64,000 bases of DNA from Amblyomma americanum (Eukaryota; Arthropoda; Arachnida; Ixodida; Ixodidae), in assembly GCF_052857255.1 (NCBI RefSeq), contig NC_135497.1, positions 544,274,358 to 544,338,357 on the forward strand, in the 5' to 3' direction. Position numbers and translations under genes: made by a program. Every line of letters begins with the position of its first letter. The first letter of the stretch is position 1. The notes beneath the pieces were generated by a model that ran no database searches, had not been told where the DNA came from, and saw only the letters and a program-made list of their open reading frames with translations. This document shows positions 18,697-30,004 of the stretch, piece by piece.

Positions 18697-21393
18697 ATGA
18701 TCAAACCAATTAACCCTCGGCCCTCAGTCCCCAGCGGCTGCAGAGCAACTGACCACGGCGGCGGTCAGACCTGTGACGCAGCGGAGGGTGCTAAGAATCT
18801 CTGGCTCCGGACAGGCCGCCATTGGAATCTGAACCTGGCAACGTTTAACGCTAGAACTTTAGCTAGTGAGGCTAGCCTAGCAGTGCTGTTCGAGGAACTA
18901 GCGGGAATTAAATGGGATGTGATAGGGCTTAGCGAAATTGGGAGGACAGGTGAGGCGTATACAGTACTAAAGGACGGACACATACTGTGCTATCGCGGGT
19001 TAGAGGGTAGACGAGAACTAGGTGTGGGTTTCCTCATTAATAAGGATATAGCTGGCAACGTAGAGGAGCTCTACAGTATTAACGAGAGGGTAGCAGCTAT
19101 AGTAATTAGGCTGAATAGGAGGTACAAGCTGAAAGTGGTGCAGGTCTACGCACCCACATCCAGCCATGATGACCAGACCGTTGAAAGCTTCTATGAGGAC
19201 GTAGAATCAGCAATGAATAGAGTAAAATCGCAGTACACTGTACTGATGGGCGACTTCAATGCGAAGGTAGGCAAGAAGCAGGCTGACGACCACGCGGTAG
19301 GTGACTATGGGATAGGCTCTAGAAATAGCAGGGGAGAGCTATTAGTCGAATTCGCGGATAGAAATAATTTACGGATCATGAATACCTTCTTCCGCAAACG
19401 AGAAAACAGGAAGTGGACCTGGAAGAGCCCCAATGGTGAGATTAAAAATAAAATAGACTTCATACTATGCGCTAAACCTGGCATCATTCAGGATGTGGCC
19501 GTCCTCGGAAGGGTGCGTTGCAGCGACCATAGAATGGTAAGGTCTAGAATTAGCCTAGACTTGAAGAGGGAACGGAAGAAGCTAGCGAAGAAGAAGGCCA
19601 TTAACGAGTTAGCCGTAAGAGGAAAAGCACAGGAGTTTAGGATAGCGCTGCAAAACAGATACTCGCCTTTAACTGAGGAAGATGATCTTGATGTTCATTC
19701 AATGCACGATAACCTGACATCAATAATTACGGAGTGCGCAGTAGAAGTAGGCGGTAGGGCAGTTCGAAAAGATACCGGGAAGCTATCTCAGGTGACGAAA
19801 GATCTGATTAAGAAGCGCCAAAACATGAAGGCATCTAACACTACCGATAGAATAGAACTAACGGAGCTATCAAAGTTAATAAATAAGCGCAAGGTAGCCG
19901 ACATAAGGAAGTTTAATATGGAGAGAATCGAGCATGCTCTAAAGAACGGAGGTAGCCTAAAAACAGTGAAGAGGAAACTAGGCATAGGTAAAAACCAGAT
20001 GTATGCATTAAGAGACAAGCAGGGCAATGTCATTAGCAATATGGATAAGATAGTTAACGTAGCCGAAGAGTTCTACACAGACCTGTACAGTAGCCAATGT
20101 AATCAGAACGCTAATGAGAAAGACAGCAGTGCACAGCAATGCGTCATCCCGCCAGTAACGAAAGATGAAGTAAAGAAAGCCTTAGAAGCAATGAAAAGGG
20201 GAAAAGCAGCTGGGGAGGATCAGGTAACAGCAGATCTGTTGAAGGATGGAGGGGACATCGTGCTAGAAAAACTAGCCGCCCTGTATACGCAATGCCTTAT
20301 GACCTCGACTGTACCAGAAGCTTGGAAGAATGCAAACATTATCTTAATTCATAAGAAGGGAGACGCCAAGGACTTGAAAAATTACAGGCCGATCAGCTTA
20401 CTATCCGTTGCCTACAAAGTATTTACTAAGGTAATCGCTAATAGAGTCAGGGCAACGTTAGACTTTAATCAACCAAATGATCAGGCAGGCTTTCGTAAAG
20501 GATATTCTACAATAGATCATATTCACAACATAAATCAGGTGATAGAGAAATGCGCAGAATATAACCAACCTCTATATATAGCTTTCATTGATTACGAGAA
20601 AGCATTCGACTCAGTGGAAACCTCAGCAGTCATACAGGCATTGCGTAATCAGGGGGTAGAAGAGCCTTATGTCAAAATACTGGAAGATATATATAGCAAA
20701 TGCACAGCTACTATAGTCCTCCATAAAGTCAGCAATAAAATTCCAATAAGGAAGGGCGTCAGGCAAGGAGACACGATCTCGCCAATGCTGTTCACCGCAT
20801 GTTTGCAGGAGATATTTCGAGGCCTGAATTGGGAACAGTTGGGAATAAGAATAAATGGAGAATACCTAAATAATCTGAGATTTGCTGATGACATTGCCTT
20901 GCTGAGTCACTCAGGAGGTGAACTGCAAATCATGATCAACGAGTTAGACAGGCAGAGCAGATCGATGGGTCTAAAAATTAACATGCAGAAAACCAAGGTA
21001 ATGTTCAACAGCCTAGCAAGGGAACAACAGTTCACAATTGGCAGCGACAGCCTAGAAATTGTGCCGGAATACGTCTACTTAGGGCAGGTAGTGACAGCTG
21101 ATCCGGATCATGAGAGGGAGATAACTAGAAGGATAAGAATGGGGTGGAGCGCATATGGCAAATTCTCGCAGATCATGAGTGGCAGTTTACCAATTTCCCT
21201 GAAGAGGAAAGTGTACAACAGCATAATCTTACCGGTACTCACCTACGGGGCAGAAACGTGGAGGCTAACGAAAAGAGTTCAGCTTAAGTTAAGGACAGCA
21301 CAGCGAGCCATGGAAAGGGAAATGTTAGGTGTAATGTTAAGAGACCGGAAGCGGGAAGAGAGGGTCAGGGAACGCATGGTAATGATATCCTAG
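18697..21393 (+). CDS. RTE endonuclease-reverse transcriptase, frameshifted near the C-terminus
   Basis: ATG at 18697 (MIKPINPRP) is chosen because RTE-2 has the same start at 63390; an upstream GTG would add 26 leader-derived residues. Residues 45-280 are an APE-type endonuclease: LNLATFNARTL, VYAPTSSHDD, MGDFNAKVG (about 184), CSDHRMV (about 275). Residues about 500-790 are reverse transcriptase: LIHKKGDAKDLKNYRPISLL, AFIDYEKAFDS, KGVRQGDTISPMLF, and LRFADDIALL with the FADD catalytic pair near 730. The thumb region includes LTYGAETWRLTK. Compared with RTE-2, four bases are missing near 21375 (GAACGC against GAACAAACGC), so translation stops at 21393; the normal C-terminus (AWAGHVMRRQDNRWS to QWVE) continues in another frame to 21635. 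Otherwise uninterrupted, so this is a young copy. Confidence 0.9.
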   Translation: MIKPINPRPSVPSGCRATDHGGGQTCDAAEGAKNLWLRTGRHWNLNLATFNARTLASEASLAVLFEELAGIKWDVIGLSEIGRTGEAYTVLKDGHILCYRGLEGRRELGVGFLINKDIAGNVEELYSINERVAAIVIRLNRRYKLKVVQVYAPTSSHDDQTVESFYEDVESAMNRVKSQYTVLMGDFNAKVGKKQADDHAVGDYGIGSRNSRGELLVEFADRNNLRIMNTFFRKRENRKWTWKSPNGEIKNKIDFILCAKPGIIQDVAVLGRVRCSDHRMVRSRISLDLKRERKKLAKKKAINELAVRGKAQEFRIALQNRYSPLTEEDDLDVHSMHDNLTSIITECAVEVGGRAVRKDTGKLSQVTKDLIKKRQNMKASNTTDRIELTELSKLINKRKVADIRKFNMERIEHALKNGGSLKTVKRKLGIGKNQMYALRDKQGNVISNMDKIVNVAEEFYTDLYSSQCNQNANEKDSSAQQCVIPPVTKDEVKKALEAMKRGKAAGEDQVTADLLKDGGDIVLEKLAALYTQCLMTSTVPEAWKNANIILIHKKGDAKDLKNYRPISLLSVAYKVFTKVIANRVRATLDFNQPNDQAGFRKGYSTIDHIHNINQVIEKCAEYNQPLYIAFIDYEKAFDSVETSAVIQALRNQGVEEPYVKILEDIYSKCTATIVLHKVSNKIPIRKGVRQGDTISPMLFTACLQEIFRGLNWEQLGIRINGEYLNNLRFADDIALLSHSGGELQIMINELDRQSRSMGLKINMQKTKVMFNSLAREQQFTIGSDSLEIVPEYVYLGQVVTADPDHEREITRRIRMGWSAYGKFSQIMSGSLPISLKRKVYNSIILPVLTYGAETWRLTKRVQLKLRTAQRAMEREMLGVMLRDRKREERVRERMVMIS

Positions 21394-21635
21394 TCGAAAT
21401 CAAGAGAAAGAAATGGGCTTGGGCAGGGCATGTAATGCGAAGGCAAGATAACCGCTGGTCTTTAAGGGTAACGGAGTGGGTTCCAAGAGAAAGTAAGCGT
21501 AGCAGGGGGCGGCAGAAAGTTAGATGGGCGGATGAGATTAAGAAGTTTGCAGGCAAAGGGTGGATGCAGCTGGCAAAGGATAGGGTTAATTGGAGAGACA
21601 TGGGAGAGGCCTTTGCCCTGCAGTGGGTGGAGTAG
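21394..21635 (+). pseudogene. RTE C-terminal tail in shifted frame
   Basis: After the 4-base loss the family C-terminus is read in the next frame: VMRRQDNRWSLRVTEWVPR, then GRQKVRWADEIKKF and a stop at 21633. The same tail is in RTE-2 at 60463-60720. Confidence 0.85.
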
Positions 21636-21655
21636 GGCTGATGATGATGATGATG

Positions 21656-21665
21656 AATTTTGAGT
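21656..21665. repeat. Target site duplication, right copy (AATTTTGAGT)
   Basis: This directly follows the GAT-rich tail of RTE-1 and is identical to 18452-18461. Confidence 0.9.
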
Positions 21666-22623
21666 CACTGACAATGGTTTCTGCCGAGGATCCCACAATG
21701 GCTAGAGCAATGGCTGTTTCTTCTCCAACTTGTGTGTGCTGAGTGTGTATAGTGCCCCCAGTTATGAGTGTACCACGTTCCGTGGTGACTACAGCTACCA
21801 TCTTGTCAGCCGAAGAATCTGCCGCATCTACATATACCACAGAGGTATCATTAAGAAAGCGTTTGCCTAATGATTTGGCTCTCTCTGTACGACGTTCAGA
21901 GTGGAAATCTGGGTGCATGTTCCGAGGTAGTGGAGGAATGACCAGAAGCTGGCGTATATGTTTGGGAAGGTCAGTTGTGGGTCCGCCTTGTCGTTCGTAT
22001 GTTATGCCTAGTGTAGACAGAATGTGTCTGCCAGTTGGTGTGGCCGGTAGTCGTTCGTACTGCGAGACGGTTGCCGCTTCAATAATCTCGCTTAGGGTGT
22101 TATGAAGACCGAGACCTAACCCTTTCTCAGTCGATGTGTGGATGGGTAGCCCAACTGCCTGTTTGACGCATTTTCTGATTATGGCCTCCACTTTTTCTTT
22201 TTCAGCTGATCTGAGATGTAGGTAAGGGCATACGTAAGCTATGCGGCTTATCACAAAGGCTTGTACTAAACGGAGAGTATTGCTTTCCTTCAAGCCCGAG
22301 TGGCGATTACTAATGCGGCGAATGAGTCGCATAATTTGCTGCGAAGTTCCCTGAAGCTTCCGAATTACGTCACCATTGAAGCCGTGTTCTTGTAGAATTA
22401 AGCCCAAGATTTTAATTTTGGGCACTCGAGGAATGGGGACTCCGCGAATACTGAGTTCGATGGCCGGTGGGGTTTGCGCAAGGGATCTGATGTTGCGGAA
22501 TATGAGAAATTCAGATTTGGCTGTAGAGCACCGCAGCCCCCTAGGGTCTACATTGTTCCCCACGGTATCTATTGCATGCTGTAGTCTCTCCTCGATTTCG
22601 GCATCATTGCCCTCGGCGGTCCA
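21666..22623 (-). pseudogene. RNase H LINE, 5' half of the surviving part (RT thumb plus RNase H start)
   Basis: Reading from 22623 the minus strand starts LWTAEGNDAEIEERL, downstream of where the catalytic YADD motif would be, so the element is 5'-truncated. Then come KIKILGLILQEHGF, RLVQAFVISRIAYVCPYL and the RNase H blocks VVYVDAADSS and VGEETAIALAI, ending IVSDSK at the insertion point. Continuity with 17816-18451 is exact in frame across the duplicated ten bases. Residues upstream of LWTAEG in the same open frame come from an adjoining SINE tail. Confidence 0.88.
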
Positions 22624-22732
22624 CAAGGCACCTCTTCTTTCACTACCTCCTTTATCGCTTCTTTTACGGCGCGGTTCAGGTGTCCGCCGATAAATGAGAC
22701 AGATACTGCGACATTTCCTTCCCCAAAACACA
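22624..22732 (+). mobile_element. SINE tail fragment
   Basis: TTACGGCGCGGTTCAGGTGT and the preceding CTTCTTTCACTACCTCC match the distal body of the SINE at 31065-31358 in the opposite orientation. It abuts the 5' truncation point of the RNase H LINE and is followed by an ATTATTAT-rich stretch. Confidence 0.65.
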
Positions 22733-22767
22733 ATTATTATTATAATTTATTATTTTAGGGAAATAAA

Positions 22768-23642
22768 AGGCCACGGTATCTGTCAAATATCCGCGGACAC
22801 TTGAACCGCGCTGTAAGGGAAGAGACAAAGGAGGTATTGAAAGAAGAAAGGAAAAAGAGGTGCCTTAGTGAAGGGCTCCGGAGTAATTTCGACCATCTGG
22901 GAATGTTTAACGTGCACTGACATCGCATAGAACACGGGCGCCTTAGCGTTTCGCCTCCATCGAGACTCAGCGCTCTCGTATTCTTTTTCGAGGTGGTACG
23001 CGCGAGCTATTGAGCGAACGGCAGTCGCGTACTTCTGTGCGGTCCTTACACCCTGGCACGTAGCGTTTATGGTGTTGCCAAGGTGAATCAACCACAATTC
23101 TCGGCTGTACTGGTACATCCTCAGGTGCGACGGAAAAATTGAAAATTTGATTTTGGAGAAAGGAAATGGCGCAGTATCTCACATCTCGGCCGTTGCCCAG
23201 CCGCGCTGTTAGGGAAGGAATAAAGGAGAGACTGAGAGTAGAAAGGAAGAAAGAGGTGCCTTAGTGAAGGGCTCGCGAATAATTTCGACCACCCGAGAAT
23301 GCTTAACATACACTGACATCGCATAGAACACGGGCACCGTTGCGTTTTGCCTCCATCGAAACGCGGCCGCCGCGGTCGGGTTCGATCCCGGGTACTCTGG
23401 ATCAGTAGCGAAGAGGAATAACTGAACGACCATGGCGGTTTTGCCACGGGGGCAAGTCTCAAAATACGAGCGCAGCGTGCACAGCGCACCTAGCGAAACC
23501 CATACCCGGCTAGACGCTACCGCTCTATAGCTTTGCATTTTATTTATATGACTATGCTTCGTCATTTGATTTATTTCTCCCGAGTTTTGTTCCTTTTCTT
23601 TACTGAAGCCGAGTTCATTGGATAAAACTGTTTACGCGGGGT
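22768..23642. repeat. Composite 0.85 kb repeat, copy 2
   Basis: Direct copy of 16940-17813 with only scattered differences by eye, including shared SINE pieces, the shared middle and the right end GCGGGGT. A full minus-strand SINE lies at about 23220-23435 within it. Confidence 0.8.
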
Positions 23643-26375
23643 CAGATTTCCACGGATGCCAATTGCAAAAAACAAACAAAATCAGCAGCGTGCTTTTCTA
23701 TGTCAGCGCGTATAAGAGTACTCGAGATGATCGAAATCAATCTGAAGAAGCCTCATAAAGCACATGCAGGCTAAAGCCCGCACACCCTACTATAGTTTGC
23801 TTTGTTTCACTTCATTAATGAGCCTCTCACGAAGGCGGACGCGTTACTAAGAATGAAGGAGAGTGCTCGTGCAGTTTGCCATCCGTCGTGTGTCATCCGG
23901 TTGTGAGAGATTGATTTCCCAATTCTCGTTGTTCTTTCATTTCAATTATGTTAGCAAACTGATTCAAACCTAACGTTAAGTTAGCTGCTGTTAAAACGGA
24001 CAGCCAAACCTTCCTTTCAAGGAAGCGCTTACCGATTCAAGAACAGGCCTGTCAAATCGGTAGAAGCCTGTCCCAGTAATGCACATGCTTCGAGGTTCGA
24101 TGGCATCATGTAGGAACTGGGCCTGGAAGGTAATCACTGTGTACAGGCTTTTTTGTTATATTATTGTTCAACACAATGCGTAACTCACTGTGCTCAAAGC
24201 AGCGGCCACGGAATTTTTGTGGTTCCAGGTTTTAATCCTCTGGTGAGATATTAGGTCACATCACGCAACTCGGGCTATTTTAAGGTTATGGCATCTGTTT
24301 CACTGGTACCTGAAATTGTAGTTTTTTGTTGCATCCGCAAAAAACTAGATTTAGAAGGCAAACTTATTCTGACCCGATTCCAGAGATAAAGGGTAGGTTT
24401 TTGAGCTCTCCAGAACTTCTTATAAGCGTTGCTCATTGGGCCTTAGAAATTTTGAACTGCAATACAGAAAAACTACCTTGGGTCTGTGAGATCTATAGAT
24501 GCGGCTAGCCGCGCGATCTCACATCATTTTGAGCAAAATATTTGGATTCTTTATTAATATCCCCTTAAGTATCTCATAATAAACTCAGCTAAAACGAAAG
24601 TTTAGAGGGACTTATTTACTCGTAAAACGCGAGTATGACAGTGTCAAAGCCATGACGTGAGAAAACATGACGTGGCCACTAGCGCCGTTTCATTCTTCAG
24701 TCGTAGCGTCTCAACTCGAGCCTTTGTAGGGCTCTTTTCAGGTGCCTATCACAGCGTCGAACGCTGTGCGGGCTGGCTAAAATAGGCATGAAAAACCAAC
24801 ATAGAAGCCGCATTTTCCCATCTCCAGTGGCAATGAGTTGAATTGCGTGGACAGTACGCATGTTTTCATTGCCGAACGTAGACGAACCATGGGTAAGGGA
24901 GGCATGGTTCAAATCTAAGAGCAGCGCACCTGAGCAATTGTGTCGCTCAGCTCCACTCACCTGACTTATGCAGCAACCACGTCAGAGGGATATGGCGGAT
25001 AAAACCCACTAATTTGTGTTCTTTGAAAAATCCCATATGTCTTTTTGTCACTCCGTTCAAATTCAAAACAGTCGTTTACTGTTGAGAACGGTAAAATGAA
25101 TTTTGTTCACTCATATCATGCCGATATTAGGGCACATGTTGGTACCCTCAGTTAACTATCTACTCGGTGGGCTTGAGCTCTAATTAAATCAATCGTGTCA
25201 GGTCTACGCACAGCGACTGTCATTTAATAAACGGCGCCGTGGCCGTTTGCGTTGGGATCGCTTATCTAGGAATAGAAGCCACATGAAGGCTAGATATGTT
25301 TACCGTAATACTTAAAATTTCAAGATTGCAAACGAAAGGCGTACGCGTCCGCAGCATTCTGTCTAAGGTGGCTTGGTGCTGGATGGATTATTTTAGAAAC
25401 GCAGTTAAAAGTTTCCTATTTTCACTTATGATCACTTAAACATTCCAATTAACAGTTCGCAATAATCGTTGCAGTACTCACTTTTGGTTTAGTGCGTTCT
25501 TGTCTCCTGTTCAACGTATTCCACCAATTATCTTTTTGCCAGGTTTTTTTATCGTTTTCATGTATTTCTCTTTCCTTCCTGCTTTGAATCCTGTTAGCAT
25601 TGCAGGACTATTCAGTATTTAAGAGCCAACTCCAGACCATTCTGTTCCATGAAGTAATGGTTGAAGTGAAGTTCTACCGGTGTTTTCGCGGTGGTATTAG
25701 TAACTTATCTCCAAGAAAGACATGTTAGAAGTATCTATCCGTTGCTCAAACGACGCTCGCAGTTTTCGCATTGTCCTTGACCTTTTGGGCCGGAAAAAGT
25801 CTTTACACTGTAGTGCATCGTGGCAGCGAAACTGATCTAAGTGCATTATCTTACAACTGTTGCGGATAACGCTGCAGAAAATAACATTATAGAAGAAGCA
25901 AATCTGCGTGCACAGCGTCAGAACGGTTCATGTCGACTTGCTGGTGACTTTAAGAACGAAGACTAAGATGACTTCTCCATCTGAACTGCATTGTGGTAGA
26001 AATAGTGTACTAAATTCACATCAGCCGGATCAAGACGAAAAAAAATGTAATACAGTCGAAACAGGATATTGCGTACACGAAGCATATCAGGAAATGGGTC
26101 GATATATAAAAATTACAACCGAAAATGTAACTTGCAATCTAGAAGCAAGAATGCATTCCACCCGCACTTGAGATGAGAATCTTGCAGCGGCCCGCCGGAC
26201 GCCAGTGAGCTGGCATCGCACCGCTCGGTACGCGCTGGTATGTCTAATCTGCTAAGCATGGAAGGCGCAGCTGACGGTTCCTTAGAACTAGCCACTGCCT
26301 GTCGTAGGATGTCTAATCCTGTAACCAGTATAATATGAATAAAATAACCCGTCGTCAAATTATGGGACAGTTAAC
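23643..26375. other. Unassigned 2.7 kb, AT-rich
   Basis: No coding frame, domain or clear repeat is supported. Short open frames at 24697-24960 and 25908-26171 have no recognisable content. Confidence 0.4.
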
Positions 26376-26377
26376 AA

Positions 26378-26560
26378 CCACAAAACGCTGCAGCTTTGTG
26401 CATCCGCTTTGCATGCGGGAAGTGCAGGGTTCGATCCCCAGTGCCCTCGGGTACCCACAGGTGGTATATGGGTACAAGTTTTTTTACCAGCGTGGCGCTC
26501 AGTCTCTCACGGGTGAAATGGTTTAGTAAATTTTTCTTCGACCTAAGCTTGTGCAACAGA
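26378..26560 (+). mobile_element. tRNA-Ala-like SINE (third family)
   Basis: A head with anticodon arm TCCGCTTTGCATGCGGGA (5-bp stem, loop with TGC) and T arm GCAGGGTTCGATCCCC is followed by a body containing GGGTACCCACAGGTGG and GTCTCTCACGGGTGAAATGG. The 3-prime part is not tRNA-like, so it is a SINE and not a tRNA gene. Confidence 0.6.
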
Positions 26561-27394
26561 TAAATACGTCATACCATGGCTCCCTTCAGCCAAAGCTGCT
26601 CTTACGCCGTTGAGATTCATCACCACCACCTTAAACAACGCCTTCGGCAGCGAAGCGAACAAAGCACTCCAGGCGAGGGCCACCGATAGGTTTACTGAAG
26701 TAGGCTTCACCGCAGAGCAGCGATATGTCGTGGAAAATGGGTATAAGAGATCGAAACCTACCATCAAGCACACCTCACATTCACCTCGTCGCACGGTTTC
26801 AGAGCACTAACGCTGCCAACAGGGCCCTAAGACCGCGCAACCGTCCTGTCTGTGCATGAAACCTCATGGAAGGGCGTCGCTAAGGCGCGGAGCGCATTTC
26901 GATATACTGAGCGACCGGCGAAAATTTTTGCTTATAGTGCGCCACTTTTCTATAGCTTTCACAAGAGTTTCAAGATGGTAATCTCTGTGTCTGATATAGT
27001 CAATAATTTGAAATATGCGGTTACGGCATACCTGGAATCGGATGTAGTCAGTTGCCGTGTAGCACACTCAGCATTTAAAGTGAGGTAACCACTCCTAAAA
27101 TCAGTTCTCTGTAATGTACGTCCCTCCTACTTCGGTGCTCAAATCCTGGCTCTTCACCGCTAGCCCGAGGAAACGGAGGAAACAGCAACAGCTGTAGAAC
27201 CGCGCCAGCCATGGGTCCAAGCGGCCAGTGGCTTCGACGAAGGGACACTAAAGGCTGGTGCACTGCTTCCACACAGGCACGCGGAGGACTGGAAGATTGC
27301 TGGGTTCCAGGGGTCGTTGAGGAATAATACCTTAATTTTCGTGATCTTGACATGGTTGCTGCGTGTCGCTTCCAGCGACGGGGCTATCTCCGCG
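26561..27394. other. Unassigned, partly GC-rich
   Basis: The minus strand around 27160-27260 encodes LARFYSCCCFLRFLGL, faintly like the N-terminal start of the receptor fragment next to it, but this is too short to call. Confidence 0.3.
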
Positions 27395-28079
27395 TCACAG
27401 TGCGCCAGTCTTTAGTGAAACTAACAGACCTGCAAATCCCGCAGTTGGGATTGGACATACCACGCCAGAACTGCTGAGGTGCAGCTCAGGGCGAGGTACA
27501 TAACACTCGTAAAAGACGAACACGGCATATGCCAATAGACTCAAGATTACAACCGCTTCGTCCCACTCTTCTCGAACGGGTGTCAAGGGCGTTTCGAACA
27601 GTGCTGCCAAGAGAAATACAAAGCTGGCCGTTGTCGAGGCCAATATAGCGACTCTCAGGAATGCCAAAAAGAAACTGCTTCTGAAGAAAATGTGGCGACT
27701 GGGATGACAGAGACCCGTCGTGTTTCTGGAAGAATTGGAGGAGTCTTGACGAGCGAAGCGTTACACAGTAGATGTTGACGAGAGCCTTGATTACTGCGAA
27801 CACGCGAATTGTGAGTAAAAGGGCCTTGGTGAAACTCTTGTTGGAGCCAATGTTATGGATCTTCTCACGCAGCACGAACGCAAGGAATGATAAGAAAAGC
27901 ACCATCCTGGACGCATGATAGCAGGTGGAAAGTGCTTTGCAATTCGCATTTTCCCCATCCAAAATTGTGTACCCGAATACTTGAATGTAGAAACAACAGA
28001 GATATCTGCAGAGCCTTGCGTGTCGGAGCGCTTCTCTAGTAACAGCAAGCGCTTCAGTCTTTTTTCTTTTTCCTTTCAA
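27395..28079 (-). pseudogene. Gustatory-receptor-like 7TM fragment, frameshifted
   Basis: The minus strand encodes about 225 residues in two frames joined near 27690. The first frame has CRYLCCFYIQVFGYTILDG, then membrane segments ASRMVLFLSFLAFVLRE and LLLTIRVFAVIKALVNIYC and the loop SSRLLQFFQKHD. The second frame has LRVAILASTTASFVFLLAALF, EEWDEAVVILSLLAYAVFVF and YECYV. Spacing and order of four membrane segments with this loop fit the N-terminal half of arthropod gustatory receptors, a family expanded in ticks. A one- or two-base change breaks the frame, and the C-terminal half with the TYhhhhhQF-type signature is not seen downstream. Olfactory receptors are unlikely because chelicerates lack them. 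Confidence 0.55.
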
Positions 28080-29896
28080 GGAGAGCCAGGTGGATGGTCA
28101 TTGCTGGTCGGCGTCCCGAACAAATCTGCGGCAACGTTTCGCAAAGCAGCGTTCTCAGTAAGCTGAAGTGGCATGCAGAAGAGCAATTCGGTGTTTGGCA
28201 GCCTGAATAACACTAAGCAACTGAATCTATTGAGAACCTCAGAAAACATGGAATACCAAGCACTTCACCCCATTTAGTGGAGGCTGCAATAAGATACAAA
28301 AAGTTCATTTCAGCATCAGAACGTTGCATAAGTGCAAATACAGGGAGAGGTGTCATACTTCAAAGCTGCATCGGCCCCTTCTTTTAGTGAATTTGTAAAA
28401 ACAGTAAAATAAAAACAACACCATCAGTTGTCATGCATAAGTAGTTAATGTTGCAAATAAAATTCATAGAAAACTAGCTGCTATGAGTACAAACACTTAT
28501 TAGTGCCATACAAAAATTACACAATATAAAATATTCTGAATTTTTCAGCTATATAAAGCAAACTGTTACACATAAGGATAAAAATAAAGGAACCACTAAA
28601 GAAATACAAAAAGTGTTACTCGAATGGTCCGTGCAATTTCAGGCCAAAAAATGGACCGCAGTAGGTGTATTATTCGTAAATCATCTCAGTGGGCACCTAT
28701 ACGCCTCAAGTAATGCAGTTGTTAGTCTCTCCTTGAATATGTGCCACGACGAACAGTGTTTACAATTTCTCATGAGCTGTTCCACAGAGTGAGATCCGTA
28801 AAAACAATCGTATTTGTGCACTAACTTGTGCGGTTTGGTGGTAGTAGAAACATGTAATTGGATAACCTTGACAGGTTCCAATTAATCAGACCATCATTGT
28901 TAAATAAGACCACTGGAATTGGCTTATTGCCATGTTAGTAAATAATCGTAATGTGAGGGCATCAAACTAAAGAAATAATTGGTAAAATACAATGATCACA
29001 GAGGCATCACTGCAATGTATGCGGATGGCTGTAATGTGACTGGCTTGATTTTGGTTGTGTTTAAAAACAGTGATAAATCTGTGTGGTAGGTGTTTCCCCA
29101 TAACGTGATACAATTTGATAAGTTGGTGTGAATGAATGCATAAGGCAAAATTGCCATACACTGTTCAAAAAAGTTCACGTCCGAAGAAGTGTTCTTATTC
29201 CGTACGACCATTTAAACGTTGTATTAGTATGTTCGCAAAGTTTAAAATAATGTGAACAATGACACGAAGAAGTGTACACTTATTAGTTTGCAGGAATGTA
29301 ACGCTGTTCAAAAGTAATCACCAGAGCAAACGAAAAATCATTATGATACGAACACAATACCATAGCATTTGCTTTAGCTCTGTTAATCTGCGAGCTATAG
29401 CGGAGGCCCCGAATAAGGTGCAGTGAAGATGACCGCTCCACTTTACCATAAATAATTATTCTAAAAGGGCATAGTATAGTTTTAGACCAGCATAAGGCGC
29501 TCAAAGCGAACTTTATAATGCAATCATGCCATTAATAACAATTGAAATTAAAAGGGGGCAAGTTTTGATCTTTGTGGAACTGCTTTCCTAGTTCGCCTCT
29601 AGTTGGAAAGTTCACCCGAGATACACGCAACTTGTTGCGGATAGCATCACACCTAGCAAATAAAAATTCATAATTAGTTTAGTCAAACGCTTTCGTGTGG
29701 TCAATGAATACACTACGAGCATAATAACCTTGGTCAATGGCAGTTTTATTCTTGTCGGTGAAGGTATTGAAGCTAAACTAGGAGAAAAACTAGCTCGAAA
29801 CCTGAACTAGTGCGTGGACAAGTTAGCAAACCTTGTTAAGTATTTCGTCAAGTTAATTTTGAGAACATTTCTCGATAGTCCTACAAAACAAAAAAG
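28080..29896. other. Unassigned 1.8 kb, very AT-rich
   Basis: No supported coding sequence, RNA or repeat. Confidence 0.4.
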
Positions 29897-29998
29897 CCTG
29901 TCGATGCTCATCCGTGAAGAGTCGAACTTCAGCCGTAGGTGGTAGCATGATTTCTTAACTGACTTTGTTAGCGGTGTGCAAATAGTGCTTTTTCCAAA
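29897..29998 (+). repeat. Repeat X, copy 1
   Basis: GATGCTCATCC.TGAAGAG and CATGATTTCTTAACTGACTTT are shared with 30687-30780 in the same orientation. The two copies bracket the left arm of the long inverted repeat. Confidence 0.7.
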
Positions 29999-30004
29999 GT
30001 GGAG

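Larger units (their letters stand above)
18462..21655 (+). mobile_element. RTE/BovB-like LINE, near full length (RTE-1)
   Basis: The 3.19 kb element has a tRNA-like leader (18463-18534), an A-rich spacer, one long protein frame with endonuclease and reverse transcriptase, a very short 3' untranslated region, and a (GAT)n tail. It is bounded by the AATTTTGAGT duplication and lies antisense in the RNase H domain of an older LINE. Copies 2 and 3 are at 60431-63633 and 38531-40326. Confidence 0.92.

Noticed and set aside
16940..23642. An LTR retrotransposon with 0.85 kb LTRs
   Set aside because: No TG...CA ends, primer binding site, gag, protease or integrase; the repeats contain SINEs and enclose a non-LTR element.
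26378..26460. A functional tRNA-Ala gene
   Set aside because: The anticodon arm and B box are good, but D-arm and acceptor pairing are poor and a SINE body follows.
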